Part shown: one piece after another, positions 62,318 to 64,000 of the stretch | Numbering within the stretch: the stretch's first letter is position 1 | Layout: each line of letters begins with the position of its first letter | Assembly: GCF_013408305.1 (NCBI RefSeq) | Contig: NZ_JACBZS010000001.1 | Coordinates: 1,488,001-1,552,000, forward strand | Direction of reading: 5' to 3' | Origin: Naumannella cuiyingiana | Lineage (GTDB): Bacteria > Actinomycetota > Actinomycetes > Propionibacteriales > Propionibacteriaceae | Length of the DNA: 64,000 nucleotides | The notes under the pieces: model-generated | Told to the model about the DNA's origin: nothing | Seen by the model: the letters and a program-made list of their open reading frames with translations, nothing else | Database searches by the model: none | Translations under genes and position numbers: made by a program

Positions 62318-63627
62318 CGCAGGGTCTCCCAGCGCTCCGGCAGTGTCTCACCGCCGAGTTCCAGCAACTGCCGCAGGCGCGGCGGCATCGAGAATCGCTC
62401 GAACTCGCGCGATGCGCCGTTCCAGCGCAACATCGTCTCGATCTCGTAGTCGCTGCGGCGCTCGGAGACGACGGCGCCGATCTCGGTCACCCGCCTCGTC
62501 CCGTCGGCGTGCCTGGTCAACTGGACCACCAGGTGCATGGCGTTGTTCACCTGATCGCGGATGGCGGCGAACGGCACCTCGATGTCGCTCATCGTGGACA
62601 GCGTCTCGATCCTCGACAGCGCGTCGAACGGGCTGTTCGCGTGCACCGTGGACAGCGATCCGTCGTGGCCGGTGTTCATCGCCTGCAACATGTCGAGCGC
62701 CTCGCCGCCGCGTACCTCGCCGACGATGATCCGGTCCGGGCGCATGCGCAACGCATTGCGAACCAGCTCGCGGATGGTGATCCCGCCGCGGCCGTCGACA
62801 TTCGGCGGCCGGGTCTCCAGCCGGATCACGTGCTCCTGGTAGAGCGACAGCTCCGCCGCATCCTCGACGGTGACGATCCGCTCGTGCTCGGGCACGAACT
62901 GCGACAGCGCATTCAGCAACGTGGTCTTGCCCGAAGCGGTGCCGCCCGAGACGACCACATTCAGCCGCGCCCGGACGCAGGCCCGCAGCAGTTCCGCGCT
63001 CGCCTCGTCGATCGTGCCGCGGCGGATCAGCTCGTCCAGCCCGTAGGCCTTGGGGAACAGCCGGATGGTGACCGCAGGCCCGTTCAGCGACAGCGGCGGC
63101 AGCACCACGTTGACGCGGGCGCCACGCGGCAGCCGGGCGTCGGCCGGCAGGCGCGCGTCGACCATCGGGCTGGCCTCGTCGACGCGCCGGTTCACGGCCG
63201 AGACGATCCGGTCGATGGTCTGCAGCAACTGGGCCTCGGAGGTGAAACCCGACGGGATCCGTTCCAACCGGCCGTAGCGTTCGACATAGACGGTGTCATG
63301 ACCGTTGATCATGATCTCGGAGATCGAGTCGTCGGCCAGTAGCGGTTCCAGGACCCCGAGCCCAACCGCCTCGTCGACGACCCGGCGGACCAGGATGGCC
63401 CGCTCCCGGGTCGACAAGATCACGCCCTCCCGCGAGATCAGGTGCGCCAGCACCCGCTCCAGTCGGATCCGGCGCTCGTCGCTCGGCATCCGGGAGAGCT
63501 CCTGCAGGTCGACCTCGTCCAACAGAAGTTGCTTGAACCTGGCGACCTGCGCGTCGTCGGCGGCCGAGGTCGAATCGGCCGCCGGCAGGTCCCGGCGCGC
63601 GAAGCCGGTGCTGAACGAGGTCCTCAC
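62314..63627 (-). CDS. tadA: Tad pilus assembly ATPase TadA (CpaF family)
   Basis: A 437-residue secretion ATPase that drives pilin polymerisation at the inner membrane. The N-terminal domain contains [28 protein letters not shown]. The ATPase core has Walker [21 protein letters not shown], the Asp box [22 protein letters not shown], Walker [37 protein letters not shown] with its His box, and the C-terminal [11 protein letters not shown] region. GTG start overlapping the TadE-like stop (GTGA); the length is normal for CpaF. Confidence 0.95.
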   Translation of the reverse strand: MRTSFSTGFARRDLPAADSTSAADDAQVARFKQLLLDEVDLQELSRMPSDERRIRLERVLAHLISREGVILSTRERAILVRRVVDEAVGLGVLEPLLADDSISEIMINGHDTVYVERYGRLERIPSGFTSEAQLLQTIDRIVSAVNRRVDEASPMVDARLPADARLPRGARVNVVLPPLSLNGPAVTIRLFPKAYGLDELIRRGTIDEASAELLRACVRARLNVVVSGGTASGKTTLLNALSQFVPEHERIVTVEDAAELSLYQEHVIRLETRPPNVDGRGGITIRELVRNALRMRPDRIIVGEVRGGEALDMLQAMNTGHDGSLSTVHANSPFDALSRIETLSTMSDIEVPFAAIRDQVNNAMHLVVQLTRHADGTRRVTEIGAVVSERRSDYEIETMLRWNGASREFERFSMPPRLRQLLELGGETLPERWETLR

Positions 63628-63953
63628 GGCATCACCACCTCCCGGACGACCCGGCCGTCCACCGCGGGCAGGAAGTGCGGGCCCTCGACCTCGACGCGGA
63701 CACCGGAGTCGGGCCCGAAGGTCTGGACGGCGATCAGCGACACCCCCTGCGGCAGGCTCCGCCGGGCCGCGTCGTGCGGCGAACGGCCGAGCGAATAGGC
63801 ACGCGCGGCATCGCGTGCCGCCTGGTCTGCCGCAAAGCTGGTGTTGACCACGAAGAAGAGCTGCAACAGCATCATCGCGAAGATCATCAACAGCGGCAGC
63901 AGCGCCACGAACTCGACGGATGCGGCGCCCGTCTCCCCCCGCCGTGCCCTCAT
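63624..63953 (-). CDS. TadE-like pseudopilin
   Basis: A 109-residue protein with a TadE-type N-terminus: RRGETGAASVEFVALLPLLMIFAMMLLQLFFVV, that is, a short basic leader, a Gly/Ala junction followed by SVEF with the conserved Glu, and one helix, then AADQAARDAARAYSLG. The rest is a small beta-rich domain. The start is ATG with an AGGAGG ribosome-binding site. It is encoded directly before TadA, to which it is coupled by a GTGA overlap, and overlaps the preceding gene's stop (ATGA). Confidence 0.88.
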   Translation of the reverse strand: MRARRGETGAASVEFVALLPLLMIFAMMLLQLFFVVNTSFAADQAARDAARAYSLGRSPHDAARRSLPQGVSLIAVQTFGPDSGVRVEVEGPHFLPAVDGRVVREVVMP

Positions 63954-64000
63954 CGCGGTTCCTCCTGGACGGTGTGTCTTGTCTCGATGCCGATCTCGCG
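63950..64000 (-). CDS. 3' end of an upstream Tad-operon gene (partial)
   Basis: The minus-strand frame entering the window reads REIGIETRHTVQEEPR and ends in a TGA that overlaps the TadE-like ATG as ATGA, the same coupling used throughout this operon. Only 16 codons are visible, so the product cannot be named. Confidence 0.55.
   Translation of the reverse strand, partial: REIGIETRHTVQEEPR

Overview
The window is a high-GC, GC3-rich actinobacterial chromosome segment. Polyphosphate glucokinase, mycothiol-type genes (mshA and an mshB-like deacetylase), a LigD-type primase-polymerase, a Tad/Flp pilus locus and many leaderless-looking starts fit an actinomycete, most likely a Propionibacteriaceae member (inference; no rRNA is present). 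About 50 protein genes were identified. No tRNA, rRNA, CRISPR array, insertion sequence or prophage was recognised.

Layout. 1-10.4 kb: a giant minus-strand secreted protein (at least 3282 residues in the window, C-terminus outside) built of at least 25 DUF11/DUF7507-type repeats, preceded by a small lipoprotein. 10.5-13.3 kb: two overlapping bacterial PH-domain membrane genes (YdbS/YdbT type), then polyphosphate glucokinase. 13.4-17.7 kb: translationally coupled nadA-nadB-nadC, divergent from nrtR, with a 23-bp palindromic operator between them. 17.7-28.0 kb: an inositol catabolic and transport operon (iolG, iolE-like, iolC, Cgl0158-type aldolase, iolB, iolD, sugar-binding lipoprotein, permease, ATPase), divergent from a GntR/UTRA regulator; the permease carries an apparent single-base frameshift. 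iolA is absent from the window.

28-43.6 kb is mostly housekeeping: MFS transporters, DoxX, argS, aldo/keto reductase, a SanA/YdcF protein, an ArsR-like regulator, an SsuD-like monooxygenase, a LigD-type polymerase, the mshB-like gene, mshA, pgi, dgt and a 48-residue Arg-rich protein with its own terminator. 43.6-49.6 kb: a 19-bp-unit repeat patch, a secreted SH3/M15-type hydrolase, a Rieske protein, a membrane-anchored sulfite-oxidase-family protein, an orphan double-NBD ABC ATPase with asymmetric ATP sites, and a Roadblock/LC7 protein.

49.8-55.2 kb: acyl-CoA dehydrogenase, a UvrA-like class-2 ABC protein behind unusual hairpins, DUF4186 and DUF192. 55.3-57.5 kb: a three-gene secreted/membrane operon of unknown function that collides with a Tad locus (57.5-64 kb): TadE-like, TadA, TadB, TadC, then a NarL-type histidine kinase and response regulator, then the Flp pilin and a TadE/G-like protein, suggesting that pilus assembly and its signalling are co-expressed.

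Two genome-wide habits are visible. Consecutive genes are stitched by ATGA, GTGA or TGATG overlaps. Many first genes have no Shine-Dalgarno sequence but a TANNNT box 6-7 bases before the start codon, the signature of leaderless transcription.
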